Source: Harmonia axyridis
Taxonomy: Eukaryota > Arthropoda > Insecta > Coleoptera > Coccinellidae
DNA length: 64,000 bases
Assembly (NCBI RefSeq): GCF_914767665.1
Contig: NC_059501.1
Coordinates: 70,778,798-70,842,797 of the forward strand
Direction of reading: 5' to 3'
Of the stretch, positions 11,370 to 23,949 are shown piece by piece. A program made the translations under genes and the position numbers. Below the pieces are notes generated by a model that was given only the letters and a program-made list of their open reading frames with translations, searched no databases and was not told the origin of the DNA. The first letter of the stretch is position 1. Each line of letters opens with the position of its first letter.

Positions 11370-12490
11370 ACAGGGGAACAGCTGTTTTGGTGTTTTGAGC
11401 TGATTCTATATAAATTTGATGTCATGAATTCAAATAACGTATTCCTTTTAAGCTATTAGGAGCTCAAATTTTTGAGATATCCAATTTTAGAGAAAAATAA
11501 GTTACATTATTTTAACTCAAATCAAAGTGTAGTAAACAAAAGTATATACGAAATTTTGATTTTAGTTATTACAAAATACAATACATATTATGTCGTACTT
11601 ACAAACAAAAAAAAACATTGAAAAAATCAAATAGTCACTCAACACTTCGACAGCTTCTTTTCCGCGACATTCTTGAATGTTTTTTTGAACAGTTCCTTTT
11701 TAAACTTCAGCAGTAATCTGCCATCATTTGCATGTCCCATTTTCCTTGGGAGCGGTCCTCCATAACTTCAATATTTTGGTGACATCTTTCACATTGTTCC
11801 TCACCTAAATTTTCTGGAAAACGGTTTAAGTGGCTGTGTAAATAGTGTATTTTAATACTCATATTGCACTCATAAGATGTGAAACTATTGAGCATCTTGT
11901 TAACCATTTCAATATAGTTTTGAGCTTTATCTTTGCCTAGAAAATTTTCAACTTCAACTTTCAACAAATGATGCCCAAGCTTCTCGTTAAACTCGATTCA
12001 TTGAATTTATAGGGACAGGATCCCTCCTAATTGATTGTCTTATATGTGGGCCGTCAAATATCTCTGCTTTGAGTTTTGTGTGCTCAAATGATGCATTTTT
12101 ACTATCATACTATATATGCGAAACATGACCAATTTTTGTCAAAAGCCTTTACAAATTGCTCAATTAAGCCCAACTTTATATGTAACGAAGGAAGTATGAT
12201 TTTTTCTTTTACTTACCCAAGTTAGGGGATTAAAAGGGTCAGTTCAGGTACCCGACAGGCAATGGTTCCACTATTTATAGATTTACATGGAATTTACTCA
12301 ATTACAGACTGACAATAAAATCATCGTACCTTCATTAATGAACATACATATAATAATTTAAGAACTTTCATGAATGAATATACTGAATGAAATCCACATT
12401 GGTAGATAAATTGATGTATCGAGAAACGTAAAGCTGATAGAGAAAAACCCATTGCATGTACAGATTAAGCGTCCCAAATATTATTTTTCG
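11370..12490 (-). mobile_element. Relic of a repeat-associated insect gene family
   Basis: Minus-strand reading of about 12235-11640 gives broken pieces of one protein: LPSLHIKLGLIEQFVKAF, then KLKAEIFDGPHIRQL, then an 86-residue piece (11967-11707) with FLGKDKAQNY, NMSIKIHYLHSHL, FPENLGEEQ and GKWDMQMMADYC. A TGA then replaces the expected tryptophan before SLKR. From memory, this block is a frequently repeated, transposon-like protein family in aphid and other arthropod genomes; I cannot assign the superfamily. Frameshifts and stops show it is dead. A deletion derivative lacking the coding part lies at 37345-37740, so the unit is mobile or was mobilised. Confidence 0.7.
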
Positions 12491-13737
12491 TGGAGATATT
12501 CCTACATGCTATACATTACTTTGAGGGAAACCTCTGAATTATTAAAATTCGATCAGCCTGAGAACGATCTAGGGATCAGTAAAAAGAATATTTGAAATGA
12601 GAGCTTTTATATTTTGGTTTCCAGAGAATCCATTAATATCTCGAATAACAGACTCGATTGTTTTCCAATTTGTGGTGATATTGTCTTCTCAAAGAATTAA
12701 TTGATCTTTATCGTATCGAATGCAATAACTATAATTTTTTAAGTGATTGAACATCACGTAATATGAAAATCCAATACAATATAGCTGTATATAATTAAGT
12801 TAACGTTGATGAGGCAACATGTAATCCCGAAGACAAAGCAATTAAAGCATGGAAATGTTGTTGTGGGAACACACGAAGAAGCGTATGTATATCCGTCATC
12901 TATTCAATCTTCATCTAATTCTGAACAAATAGATGAATTAAAGCAGTCATTGAAAAGACAAGGTGTAAACTTAAAATGTAATTGCCAGCATATAATCCCA
13001 CAGTGGTTAAGAAAGATGGAGTTACATGAGAATATAGAGCTATTGATAATTGAATACAACTTGTTGAAATTATTATTCTCGTTTTATATTCAACTAATTA
13101 AACATTGGAATGCCTTTGAAATTTTCGCTTTTGAAACTGTGTAGAATTCAGAAAAAACAATTAGGAGGTGGCCTGCTCTAGTGAAGATTTTTCTTTTTCT
13201 TCATTATTCATTGGGTCTGATATTCCTGCTACACTACCTACCGTTACATTTGAAGTGGTCTGTAGAATTGCGGTTCACAGTCGATATGTAGAATATTGAA
13301 TTTCTGGTTCCTTGAAGTCACTCAGTACAAATATCTAAATGAAAAACTATAACTAACAAGTAAACTTTAAATTTCAATAGAAAATCCACAAATTAAAAAT
13401 AAACGAAGCATTGAGTCATGACTGCGATCTCCCTGGTCTCGACTGAAATGTTCTGATTTAAAAATTGAACCATGATACTATGATAGTTAGAAAAATGATT
13501 CCATCTGGAATATACGTTGATTGCTTGACGAAACAGAAGAAATAGTTACGAAGATTTTTCGTTTTCCCAAAAAAATGATAAATGACATTGTGTTGAAAGT
13601 ATGTACTCTAAAATTATTATTTCAAGACATGTCACTTTACGGATCAATTGAGTAATAGTATTCCGCAATGATTGAACTTCGTGGCCATATATTTTGATAA
13701 GGACCAAATCTGGAAAAAAGCAATTTTTGTTCAGAAG
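12491..13737. other. Intergenic; one unassigned open frame
   Basis: A 112-codon frame at 12806-13144 (+) has no recognisable domain and an AT-driven composition. I do not support it as a gene. The rest is AT-rich with no partner repeat seen. Confidence 0.4.
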
Positions 13738-14574
13738 CAGGTATTCACGGCTTGGCATGATTTACAAGCTATTTGTCTTGAGCTTGACTTGGTTTCAAGT
13801 CTGGTTCAAGTCAAGTATTTATTTATCGGGTATATGAATCATATCAAGCTCTTTGATTTTTAGCAGTTTCATTGTGTAGTTTCACATCAATAAAAAAATG
13901 ATGAAATGAGAAGGAACCTTTTTTATTCCTTTATTTAACACTTTTATTCATTAAACTTATTGTATAAAAGAACCCAAAAAAATCAACTTTTTCGAAATAG
14001 AAACATAGATGAAATCACTATAAATCATAACGAAATGAAAAAAAAAATGAAAAATTGAAGTTTCTTAATATTGATAAACCTCCAGGCTTTGTTTGATTTC
14101 ATAATTTTCCATCCATGATCTAAGACACATGAGGCATCTTATAGATATGTCGCCTAATCTATTGCGGGTTTATGTAACTGTAAGAGCAGCATTGGAAAAT
14201 TGTCTTTCAACAGGAGCTGAAGATGCCTTATCCATTTTGGACAAGTTTGGGAATATATTTCTAAAACTACCAAAATCTACCAAAAGATTTCACAGAAATG
14301 TGAGAAAACTACAAATAAAGTCACACTGGCTATTGCTTCAGTCTCTCAGCGCTCGAGGAATCCCTTTATTTAGTCTAGGCGCGCACGAGATTGCAGAAAT
14401 ATATGCAGTGCGACGAATGCATATCAAGCTCAAGTAATATCAAGTAGCTTGATATCAAGTCAAGCAATAAATATCTAAAATCAAGTCAAGTCAAGCCTAA
14501 GTAATTTTTGACGAGATTGATTTTCAATTCAAGTAGTTGGTTAAAATTATAAGCTACTTGGCTTGATGAATCTC
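13738..14574 (+). mobile_element. TCAAG-rich element, copy 1
   Basis: Starts with CAGGTATTCACGGCTTGG and ends in the inverted form ..GCTTGATGAATCTCA. Both terminal regions are dense in the words CTTGA and TCAAG. The interior has a 102-codon open frame (14129-14437) beginning MRHLIDMSPNLLRVY that is recognisable, but with stops, in copy 2 (25406-26361). The inverted ends, consensus TAGRGATTCA in copies 2 and 3, resemble hAT termini. The protein is not one I recognise. Copy 3 at 28722 is interrupted by a mariner. Confidence 0.75.
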
Positions 14575-15403
14575 AAATCAAAAGACTGAAAATAATTTAC
14601 TGAAGCAAAAATCTACAATATTAAAAAACTGAAATGACGTTATAAAAGTAAACATCAAATCGTTAACACGATCAAGCAAAAAGGCTGTGAGATAATGGAA
14701 ATTAAATGACAAATATTTTGTTAGAAACGAATTTCCATTTAGTGATGATCGAGTCATAGATTTCTATGTTTAAGATTGTAACTCAACAATGGATTTAATT
14801 CATATTGTGGAAATTCAGCTAAATGATCGGTTCAGAAAGGATCGTTCAAAATGGGACTACTAATTCATATCTTCAGTAGTTTCTTACTGTTTGTTTGAAT
14901 AGTCTGATAAAGAATGAAATGAATGATTGTATGAAATTGTAGTTTTTTCTGGAGAGGTTCCTAAAAATAACTGAACGCTACTTTACATCAAAATAATATT
15001 TCAGATTTCCGGCAATGACTGAAAAGATCTGAGATTAATTTAATGTCAGATCAACTAGGTACTCATTACCTCGATATACATATCTATCTATTACCTTGAC
15101 TTTCTCTTCAAAAATAAAGATTGAATCATTGAAGTAGTAATTAAGAAATCGTTCTATTAGTGAACATGAAGTCAAGAAGAATTGTACGAATGGTTGGAAA
15201 TAGTGATACTTCGTTTAGTTTTTACCATTGCTTAGCTTGCATAATCTCTGAAAATACTTGTCACATTGTTTGAAAATGATTATGTGAGCTCAACTTAATA
15301 ACTTAATCGATTTTCATATAAACATCTACAACATTGCAGAAAATCTGATCGAAAAAAAAATTCCTTCTGGGTTTAACACTGCAATGTCACTTAGTTCTCC
15401 TCC
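14575..15403. other. Intergenic, nothing recognised
   Basis: AT-rich spacer between the TCAAG element and the 3' end of the ionotropic receptor. Its right-hand part probably includes the receptor's 3' UTR on the minus strand. No other feature was seen. Confidence 0.45.
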
Positions 15404-18400
15404 TCAGTTGTATTTAAGTCTTCCATTCCTCAAAGCTAGCATAAATCTTTTGACCCGAATGTAATTTGTCCGAAACTCAAAAATTCTTCTGAGACTGAAA
15501 TTCTTACGAGTTGAAATTTCCGAAAGGAACACTATACCTGCTCCAATCCACCCTACTAACAAGATAAAAAAAGATATTTGAAGATGTTTCAATTTCAGTG
15601 TTTGATTAGTAGTTTGATCTTCACTAATTTCATTAATTTTCACATAATCCTTCATAACCTTCTGTACAAAACCATGCGCCAGGAGATTCAAGAGTTCATT
15701 CTCCACCATTGGATAAAGGGGATGACCTCTTCTGAAAATGGAATTGAAGGTCATAGAGCTCACAATACCACCCATCTTCTTCAACATGAATTTTCCATTG
15801 GAATCTGTATATCGTTTGGCATTGTAAGAAAGCTTTGTCTTAGCCCTTAACACTATCATATCCTTCGAAATTGCTGTTCGATCTATGCAAGCGAAACTGA
15901 AATCGCAGGAAACATAATGGTCCTTGAGATATTTCACCATTTTTTCATCTTGTTTGAACAGATCATGGAGTAGAGGTAGAAACCCAATTTTTAAATCATG
16001 CTTCATGATGTCTTCAATCGAATTGAATTGGTTCTCGTAGTTGTCGTCTGATAAAAACTGTATAAATTTGCATTTGTATGCTACGTTCATAATGAAGCTT
16101 TCAACAATAAGAGCGGACATGATAATGACTTCAGTTATGTTATTTGGTATCAGGGTAACGTCTTGTTCTATTGACAGTTTATACACAGTCCATAACTTTG
16201 AGAAGAATCCGTTTCTTTCATCCAACCTCTTCGAAATAATATTTGTAATATACCAAAATATATAGAGAGCGAACATCGTTGATACCCAAAAATACCAAAC
16301 TTCTTTCGTCAATATTTGGTATACATACTTCCACTTTGGGACCAAGTCAGCTGTTGGTGCATACCAATGCAACGTGTCTGAAAAACTTGGTGTGGTGAAA
16401 TCGTATTCATTCTCCATACGTCCCAAGGTGCCCTGTAGAAAATAGTCACAAAACCTTCCTCTCATCATCGTTTGAAGTCTCTTCTCAGTCTTCTTCTTCT
16501 TACCCTTTTCCTTCAAAGACATCTTCCTGAATGTTGGTTTGATACCAATCAAATCATGAATCATGTCATGTATTTCTAGAACCATTCCTTTTCTATAGCG
16601 GGACGTATGATCCATTGTAAAGGGTGGATCGTAAGAGTAGCAAACGTATGTGACATCGTATTTCCATTTCTTTCTTCCCTCTTTCCAGTTTGAGATAGAT
16701 TCATTCAATCTTATTCTATCTGAACAAGTTCCGAGCAATGTTGACTTCACCTCGTATTTTTTGAACTCTCCCACTTTTATTTCACCAGATGAAACATTGG
16801 CAAATATTGTGTCCTTCTTCAGTTCAGAGAAGTGCCTCATATTTTTCGTTGACATATCTTCACGGGAAGAGAAGAATATATGCCTGGTGGTTGAGAGTAG
16901 TTTCTGATCTAGTTGTTTGAAAAGAAATGATTTCTTGAATTCATCGAGACCTGAAAGAATATTTATAATTCAAATTTAGGTAAATTTTTGAGAGGAGTCA
17001 GAAGATTTTGCGCACTAATCTAACTACCTTATACAGTTATGACTGGAAGGTTAAGTGACGCTACATTTGTTGTTGTTGAAACTTAAGATGTATAAAGACT
17101 CCCAACCAAGCGTATTTTGATTTCCTTGTGACGGTCAAACCCAAAAATGTCGCTGAATGAAATTTTTTAATTGAAATCCCATTTTTAAGGGACTAAGAAA
17201 AGGTTGTAATCATGAATGTTGGTTTTAATTTGGTCGATAGAGATAATCTGAGTAGGGGTTCTATAAATATGGCCGTTCGAAATGTTGTATCCATGTGAAT
17301 TTCAAAACAGCGAGTTCGATGAAGATAATAATTTTCGTTTAGTTGTGAAAGAGCAATATCAAGAATCATGAGAAATTTTATGTCAAATGCATCACTAGAA
17401 CCAAAGAATATCAGAAAAAATTCAATAATTTCAGTGGCAATGGATTCATCGTATTTGAGAGTTTGTGTTGTAGGTATACATAATGACAATTTCAAATTTC
17501 ATACAAAATTTCATGTTAATTTTTTCACCAGAATCATAGAGAATCGTGAAACATAATGAAGAAATTTGACCATGAAATTATTCCACAGGATGTTTGAAAA
17601 TAAGGGTTTGAGAACATACTTATGATTAACCCTGTATAGTGACCAATAAGCCAGCTTTTAAGAAGATAGTGAGTACGCAAGTTCAATTTAATAATTTTAT
17701 CCACAGTCTGCAGAACAAAAAACGAAAATTGAGCTAAAAATAAGAAAACTATGAGACAAATTTATACAAATACCAACTTGTTGCGTTTTTTTTTTGCACC
17801 TGAGTGTAGATGTGACTAGGTTGAAATTTAACTTGTTTGAATAATAATTAATCGAATGTTCGTTTGATGAATACTTGAATATCGATGGAAATTTTGAAGA
17901 TCTTCAAAATGAGTTGTCGGAACACTCCTCATCCCTATTCAAAATCAAGGGGTTGTACCCACCCCCGTTAGGGAGTTGTAGTTACGGGGATGCGAAGAGC
18001 GAAAATCAGAAATAGATGGGTCTTAGCGATCTTCCACATTTTCATTTCAAAGCCGGAAAATCGAGCAGTTAAATTTTTATTCAGTGGTGTCCAAAAGACT
18101 CAATAGGTGCATGAAAGAATAAGCGGTTACTTTCTCCAATTTTGAATGAATATGAATAAAACGAATAAAAGAAAAGAACAAGAAGGCAAAAAACACATCA
18201 AACATGTGAATACCTACTATTGAAATGTCTTCAATTTGCAAGTTTCGAAGTTAATTTGTGGTTTCTTACCAGTTGTGATGATAGGTATATCAATTTTATT
18301 CTGATCCTCCATAAACAGAACAATATTTGTGTCCAAAGTGTGGTCATCAATAATTGACAAAACACATTGAATGAATGAGAAATTATGTATTATCGTCAAT

Positions 18401-18424
18401 GGGGTCAACATATCAGAAGAGTAT
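15404..18424 (-). CDS. Divergent ionotropic receptor (IR), partial, with a frame break
   Basis: Chemosensory ligand-gated channel subunit of the variant ionotropic glutamate receptor family, expected in the plasma membrane of sensory neurons. The large exon is 16951-15404. Counting from the Met at 16855, the 483 residues show an S1 ligand-binding lobe (about 65-180), TM1 (185-207), pore loop and TM2 (about 225-262), an S2 lobe (270-420) and TM3 (about 425-447) with a short basic tail. An upstream exon at about 18424-18270 encodes ..TNIVLFMEDQ..DIPIITTG and ends in a good donor (G|GTAAGA) with one base of a split codon. The acceptor at 16951 joins in phase only if one base is dropped from the run of five A at 16920-16924. 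The gene is therefore either a recent pseudogene or carries a one-base assembly error. The signal-peptide exon was not found. Confidence 0.85.
16952..18269. repeat. IR intron containing dispersed repeat, copy 2 (about 17560-17790)
   Basis: This lies between the two recognised receptor exons. Bases 17560-17790 are the inverted partner of 10910-11165; the landmark CAGGATGTTT at 17588 and AACCCTGTATAGTGACCAAT at about 17630-17650 mirror copy 1. A block at 17945-18000 (GGGGTTGTACCCACCCCCG and following) is GC-rich relative to its surroundings but unassigned. Confidence 0.6.
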
Positions 18425-21090
18425 CTGAAAATGGAATTATTTACCTTAGTGCATAAAGTTGCAGCACGTATTTTATTTGCTGCAATCAAGTGCGGCAAAG
18501 ATTATTTCCACACGAGTTGAAAACAATGTTTATATAAAAAATCTTAAGTGTTTCATGAGTTCATGCTGTATAAACTGTATAAACTTTTGAAAAAGTACCA
18601 ACACTAATAATTTTTCATTTTTGAAATGAAAAATAAGATGATGAGGTCAAATCTTCAAATTTACGTTACCTATGTCCAATTGAATTTCTTCAAAGGTTGA
18701 GTGACACAATACTTGTCTCTGTTAGAAGACCTAGTGGCTTCAAATTGTGATGTTGGTCGACTGAGCAAATCATTGTTGAATTTGCCCAAATATATATAAA
18801 AGTTTATCAGTTATGTCTAAAACTCCTGAAAATAATGACATCTACATTCTGAAAAGGCTAAGGCGTCTAGATGGCTTTCGATAAAACGGACAATGTTCAA
18901 CTAAATTCATTCAGAATCATTGTTTCTAATATCAACTCTAATGAATTACATTTGAAGACAGTTTGGACACGTGAAAATAACGAAAGAGTAATTGTGTTTT
19001 GAGTTAATAGTTCACAACAAAATGCAAGTAATTGTTTGTGATGATGTAAAGTTTTGGTAATATAAAATGGGCGACGAGTATAAAGTTTCTAATGTTTTGG
19101 AAGCTATGAAAGCGAGTTAACACCGAAAGTATGGAAGTATGAGAGCAAGATCCCACAGATTGAATATTTCTTATTTTTTGGGTAACAATCTGTGTCTTCT
19201 GAGTAGAAATAATCATGAAAATTATAATTAGTGAGGTTTATATTATGAAGTAATACATACCTGTCATTTTGAACTGGCGTCAAATTTACAGGTACCAGGC
19301 AGCAAAAGTTCATGAAAATATTAGACAATTTTCTAAGTCAAAATATTTATTGTCAAAGTGTTCATTTTTTAAAATAATGCAATATATCTTATGGGTTTTA
19401 TAATAGGAATAATATAGGGGAGTCTGGGGTGGTTTGATACATTTTCCACAAAATTGTTAATAAAAATTTTTTGTTTGATATTTACTAATCCATTCCTATC
19501 AGATTGAAATTTAAGAACTTTGCTTAAATGTTAAGCAATATTCAATAACGGAAAATTTTCCATTGGAGCTTGATACACTAAGAGGGAGGTTTGATACTAT
19601 AATAAATAAGGTACATACAAGCAATTATTATCATAACACTACCCAATTCCTACATAATTTTCTGATGAAGATGACGATCCAGCTTGCATCTACTACAATT
19701 CATTATTTTCGGCGTTCATCAGAAAATGAATCACTCTCATTTTCGTCCTCAGGATCCAAGTCATCAAACACAGATTTTTTGGTTTTTGCATTTCTAATTG
19801 AACTTTTCTATTGAGGAAAGATTTACTGTTCGAACCTCCCTAGCAGACAAATTTAGAAAATATAGGACGTGAACATATTATGATATTTGATTGAAGATCT
19901 GTACTACCTACTGGTGTCCATGTTCTAAATGAAATGCGCATCAAGAAGAAAGTATCTAATGAATTTTGTTAGTTTTTGTTGAGAAAGAGATAAAGCGTTA
20001 CGTTTTTTATGCATATTCTCACATCGAATATGTAGAAAACATATTTTAAGCTTGAAAACTCTTGTTAGTGACGCGATCATTCAACTGACTGACACTATTT
20101 CCACACTCATTGAGGCACTGCACGCGATTACGCCTTTTTTGAAGAAACACTGTTTACTATTAGCTTTGGAGATATTAATAAGTCACTCAATTATTCCCGG
20201 GCCTATAGCGCACAGATTCCACCGATAGTGCTATACCACTTTTTCCTTGTAAATACCGAAGATTCAAAAAAATGTCCGAATTTCAGAACTTGACGAATGA
20301 GCGATGCTTCATTTGATTAAAAAATCGGCAAAAATGAGTTTTTAAATGAAAAAAAAATTCGGAAAATAGAGTTTAGTCTAGAGATGATGTAGGTTAAGTA
20401 ACGATACATTTGTTGTTATTTGAAAAATTGATAAAAACGAGTTTCGTGTATTGATAAGAACGAGTTTCGTGTATTGATGAAAAAAATGTGTAAAAGCAAA
20501 GCAATGGATTTTATTCAGACTGCTTCATAGACAATAACGGTTTAAAGGTAATAAACTGACCTTGAATTTGTTTTTACTGAAGGAGTGATTGCTGAGTTGA
20601 AGTCTATTTCAAACGTTAAGACGAATTTTTCGGCTACGAAGATATAGAAGAGTTAGAGGAGCGTGTACATGTATCACTCTTGAAGATGACCAATGAAATC
20701 GAATTTTTAAGAGAAAAAAAACTTTTTTTTGGAATAAAATCGATTATTATATTGAGTGGACTGTGTAATAGTTATTCAGGTAACAAGACAATTGATGTCC
20801 CAAATCGACCAGAGATGCAATCATGTATTTACAGGTGATAAAATTCTTGAGATATCTATAGAACTCGCTCTTTTTTTGAAGGACCGCCTTATATATTTTC
20901 CTTGTTGTTTGACTCATTGAGTGCTTTCTGAGAATTTAACAGAGCCTATATTGAATTCCAGGAACGGGACATTCCAGAAAAAACTTTCTGTTTTTATGGT
21001 ATGACCTAATTCTGCTGCCTTCTGTCTCTAAGACTATTGTGAGAACATAATTCGATCGGAAAATGAATGATTTTTCATTTTGAACTGAGG
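18425..21090. other. Intergenic, nothing firm; possible IR 5' exons
   Basis: The first exon of the receptor (signal peptide) would be expected here on the minus strand. I could not pick one with a hydrophobic start and a phase-compatible donor. No transposase or repeat with a partner was recognised in this AT-rich stretch. Confidence 0.35.
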
Positions 21091-21093
21091 AAA

Positions 21094-22598
21094 GAGAAAA
21101 AAAATTAACGCACATTATGGGAATCTCAAATTTATTCTATAACTGAAGGTGTTCTCAATGATAATTATTTTTATAATTATGCATGCATATGTTATCCACT
21201 TTCAACGTTTTTCTTCAATACAGATGTTTTTTCTCAGCAGGAATAAAAAAAAGTTGAGATTATCAGATTTTTAATGTATTGGCTCCATTCTGAAATCAGT
21301 TGTTCTCGATCAATTCTAGTGATCAATAGTTTTTCTTTCGTTTGATTTTCTACACTCGGTCGCTATGCAACGCGAAACCCTCAATTTGACCCAAGAGGAA
21401 TGTGCCCAAGCGGTAGTTTTGCGAGAAGAAGGGTTGACATACACAAGAATTGCAGAAAGGTTTGGAGTTTTCCAAACAAGTGTGTCCAGAATGTTGCAGC
21501 GATTCAGGGAGACCGGTATGAATATCCGAAGACCAGGACAGGGTAGACCACGGGTAACAACTGTCATTTAAGAACGTTACTTGAGAGTTTCTTCGTTGAG
21601 ACAACGGTTTGCAACCGCTCGCCTCCTTCAAAATTAGCTTGAGCAAACTCATGGCGTGCAAATTAGCACTCAATAAGAAATCGCCTCAGAGAATATGATT
21701 TACGGCCTCGTGTCGCGGCAAGAGGCCCAGCTCACACCCCAGCCCATCGAAGTGCGCGTTTGGATTTTGCGAGAGAGCATATCCATTGGGAAGAGGCTGA
21801 TTGGGAAAGAGTTCTCTTCACAGATGAGTCAAGATTCTGCCTCTACCATTGTGATCGACGTTCCCTTGTATACAGACGTCCATATAAAAGATATGCTCAG
21901 TGCAATTTCCTGAATACTACTGGTTTCGGGGGAGGATCGATTATGGTATGGGGTGGAATATCTTTGACTGCTCGCACAGACCTAGTGGTCGTTGATAATG
22001 GAGCTATGAATGCTGATAGGTATATAAGGGACATTCTTGAAGAGCATGTAGTGCCATTTGCCCCATACATTGGTGAAAATGTCATTTTTATAGACGATAA
22101 TGCCAGACCCCATCGTGCGCGCATCGTTAAAGAGGTTGAAGTCTCTCGAATGGAATGGCCAGCAAGAAGTCCAGATCTCAATCCGATTGAGCAGGTTTGG
22201 GACAACCTCAATAGAAGGCTGAGAAGTTCAGAAAATCATCCAGCTACTCTTGATGACTTAGGAATCCAACTCAGAGAAATCTGGGAAGGATTAGATCAGA
22301 ACATTTTAAGATCACTCATTTTGAGTATGAACCGTCGTTGCCGAGCTGTAATTAACGCAAGGGGTAGAAATACCAAGTATCAAATCAATTATCAGCATTC
22401 CAGTATATTGAAAATCGTTTATTTCTCTTCTTTCACATAAGATTCGGTGAAATCCCGAATTTTTCTTCCATTTAATGTGCCTTGTTTCGTTCAAAATCTT
22501 CCCGAGAGAACATAAAAAATAAGTTATAAAGTCAATGTAGAGTTAACTTTCATTAAAATTGAGATTTTCAGAATGTGCGTTAATTTTTTTGCGCAGTG
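21094..22598 (+). mobile_element. Tc1-like transposon, copy 1
   Basis: The right end reads AATTTTTTTGCGCAGTG followed by TA at 22599. The left end preserves AAAAAAATTAACGCACATT but its outer bases are degraded. The same termini bound copy 2 at 33056-34515. The transposase inside is on the plus strand and broken (see 21365-22440). Confidence 0.9.
21365..22440 (+). pseudogene. Tc1-like DD34E transposase, decayed (copy 1)
   Basis: Encodes a cut-and-paste transposase. The N-terminal helix-turn-helix is intact (MQRETLNLTQEE.., with YTRIAERFGV and SVSRMLQRF). An in-frame TAA at 21569-21571 follows RPRVTTVI, and more stops occur before about 21700. From 21760 the frame is open through the catalytic core: FTDES (first D), FIDDNARPH (second D) and SPDLNPIEQVW (E). 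Between the second D and the E there are 30 residues here against 34 in copy 2, so this copy has lost four codons near RIVKEVEV. It cannot make an active enzyme. Confidence 0.9.
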
Positions 22599-22604
22599 TA
22601 CTTA

Positions 22605-23150
22605 GTGCAGAAGGCATTGATATTCTTCTACGAGTTCAAAATTACAAAACTAGCATGAAATGGCGAGTTTTTGAATGAACGAGTGTTAGAATAAGCCTTC
22701 TGTACGAGTATCATACCTCATTTTCTCTAATTCACTGAATTTGTATTGAAATTAATGAAATATTTCAATACAAATTCAGTGAATTAGAGAAAATGAGGTA
22801 TGATACTCGTACAGAAGGCTCGTTCATTCAAAAACTCGCCATTTCATGCTAGTTTTGTAATTTACTGAATTTGTATTGAAATTAATGAAATATTTCCGTT
22901 TAGTGATTTTTGCATTGAATGAAAATGTTGGTTGTCAGAATTTTTTCTGTATCACAAATTCGACATATAATGAATTGATAAATCCATGTCAGGAGAGTTC
23001 TAATTACCAACATATAATAATGAAATATAATCATGAAATCGGTGTAATACCACAAGGTATGACAGAAGGAAGGGATTTGCCACAGAATTTGAAAAACAAA
23101 CTTCACCAGAAGTTGTTGAGCTATATAATACATTTTCGAACACAATAAAT
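22605..23150 (+). repeat. Foldback repeat family member with a 57-bp perfect hairpin
   Basis: Starts with the family word GCAGAAGGCATTGATATTCTT. It contains an exact inverted repeat, 22696-22752 and 22762-22818, around a 9-base loop; the outer end is CCTTCTGTACGAGTATCATA. The following 22870-23060 is related to the coding-like part of the 54.3 and 56.2 kb copies (shared NYQHIIMKYNHE), but degenerate. Related copies are at 53688-54515 and 55990-56600. Confidence 0.85.
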
Positions 23151-23765
23151 GAACACAAATCAGTCTTCTTGACCTTTCAACCATATCGAATAAGGCTGAT
23201 GACCATTTAAAGACGCAAAGTCCCTATTGGGAAAGCTTCAACTCCATTATTTCTCCTCATTCATACGATTCAAAGTATAATCTTCGACAGAATATATTCA
23301 CTTCCTTTCTGATGTCGAGGAAGTGCTCGATAGAAACTCATCTTGCGTTGCTCCTAACAATGGCTATGACTCGATAAGCATCGGCAGTTGGTCCATTTAT
23401 CACTTTCACCTTTTAACAAATAGTCTAAGACCCATGATCAAGGTCAACCGAATCTACAACGGGCCATAAACACGCAAATTACGTGATGTTGCAACGCAGA
23501 TTACGGATTTAAGAGCATGAAGCTCGTGACATACGAGTACTTTCGGAATTTTCGACACTGATTCAAGACTGAATTCTCGTGACGGTAACGATGAGATCCT
23601 AATCATTTGCGGGGCTCGTTCTTTACACGAATTGATGAAAATCATCAATTATCAATTCGTCTTTATGAATGACAGTCAGCCAGCAAGGTTTTGCATTGTG
23701 GATGATGTTGATTATCTCATTCGGGACTTGATTACGATTGTGCATGTACAGGTTGTTCGATGAAG
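23151..23765. other. Unassigned stretch
   Basis: Composition is a little less AT-rich than the surroundings (about 23170-23650), with only short frames and no domain I recognise. It could be an older element relic. Confidence 0.3.
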
Positions 23766-23885
23766 TTAACCCATTAATGCCCAGAACTATGAACTCGTTT
23801 TAAAATGATTGAAAATTACCCCAAAAAATGTTGAAAAATCTTTGACTTATAATTTAGGTTTTAGAGCATGGGTCGTTAACGACCC
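23766..23885. mobile_element. Possible piggyBac-like end
   Basis: TTAACCC at 23766-23772 followed about 100 bases on by a perfect 16-bp palindrome GGGTCGTTAACGACCC (23870-23885). TTAA targets next to CCC and inner GGGTC-type palindromes occur at ends of piggyBac-like elements. No second end or transposase was found. Confidence 0.25.
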
Positions 23886-23949
23886 CTTAGGCACTTACAC
23901 GACAAAAATAGTATATAATATATTTATTTATTCATATGATTTGAAGTGA

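Noticed and set aside
12806..13144. 112-codon open frame
   Set aside because: No recognisable domain, AT-driven composition, no splice context or partner copy.
18433..18452. A 20-base GT...AG stretch before the upstream IR exon
   Set aside because: Too short to be an intron; only its 3' end was used, as a possible acceptor.
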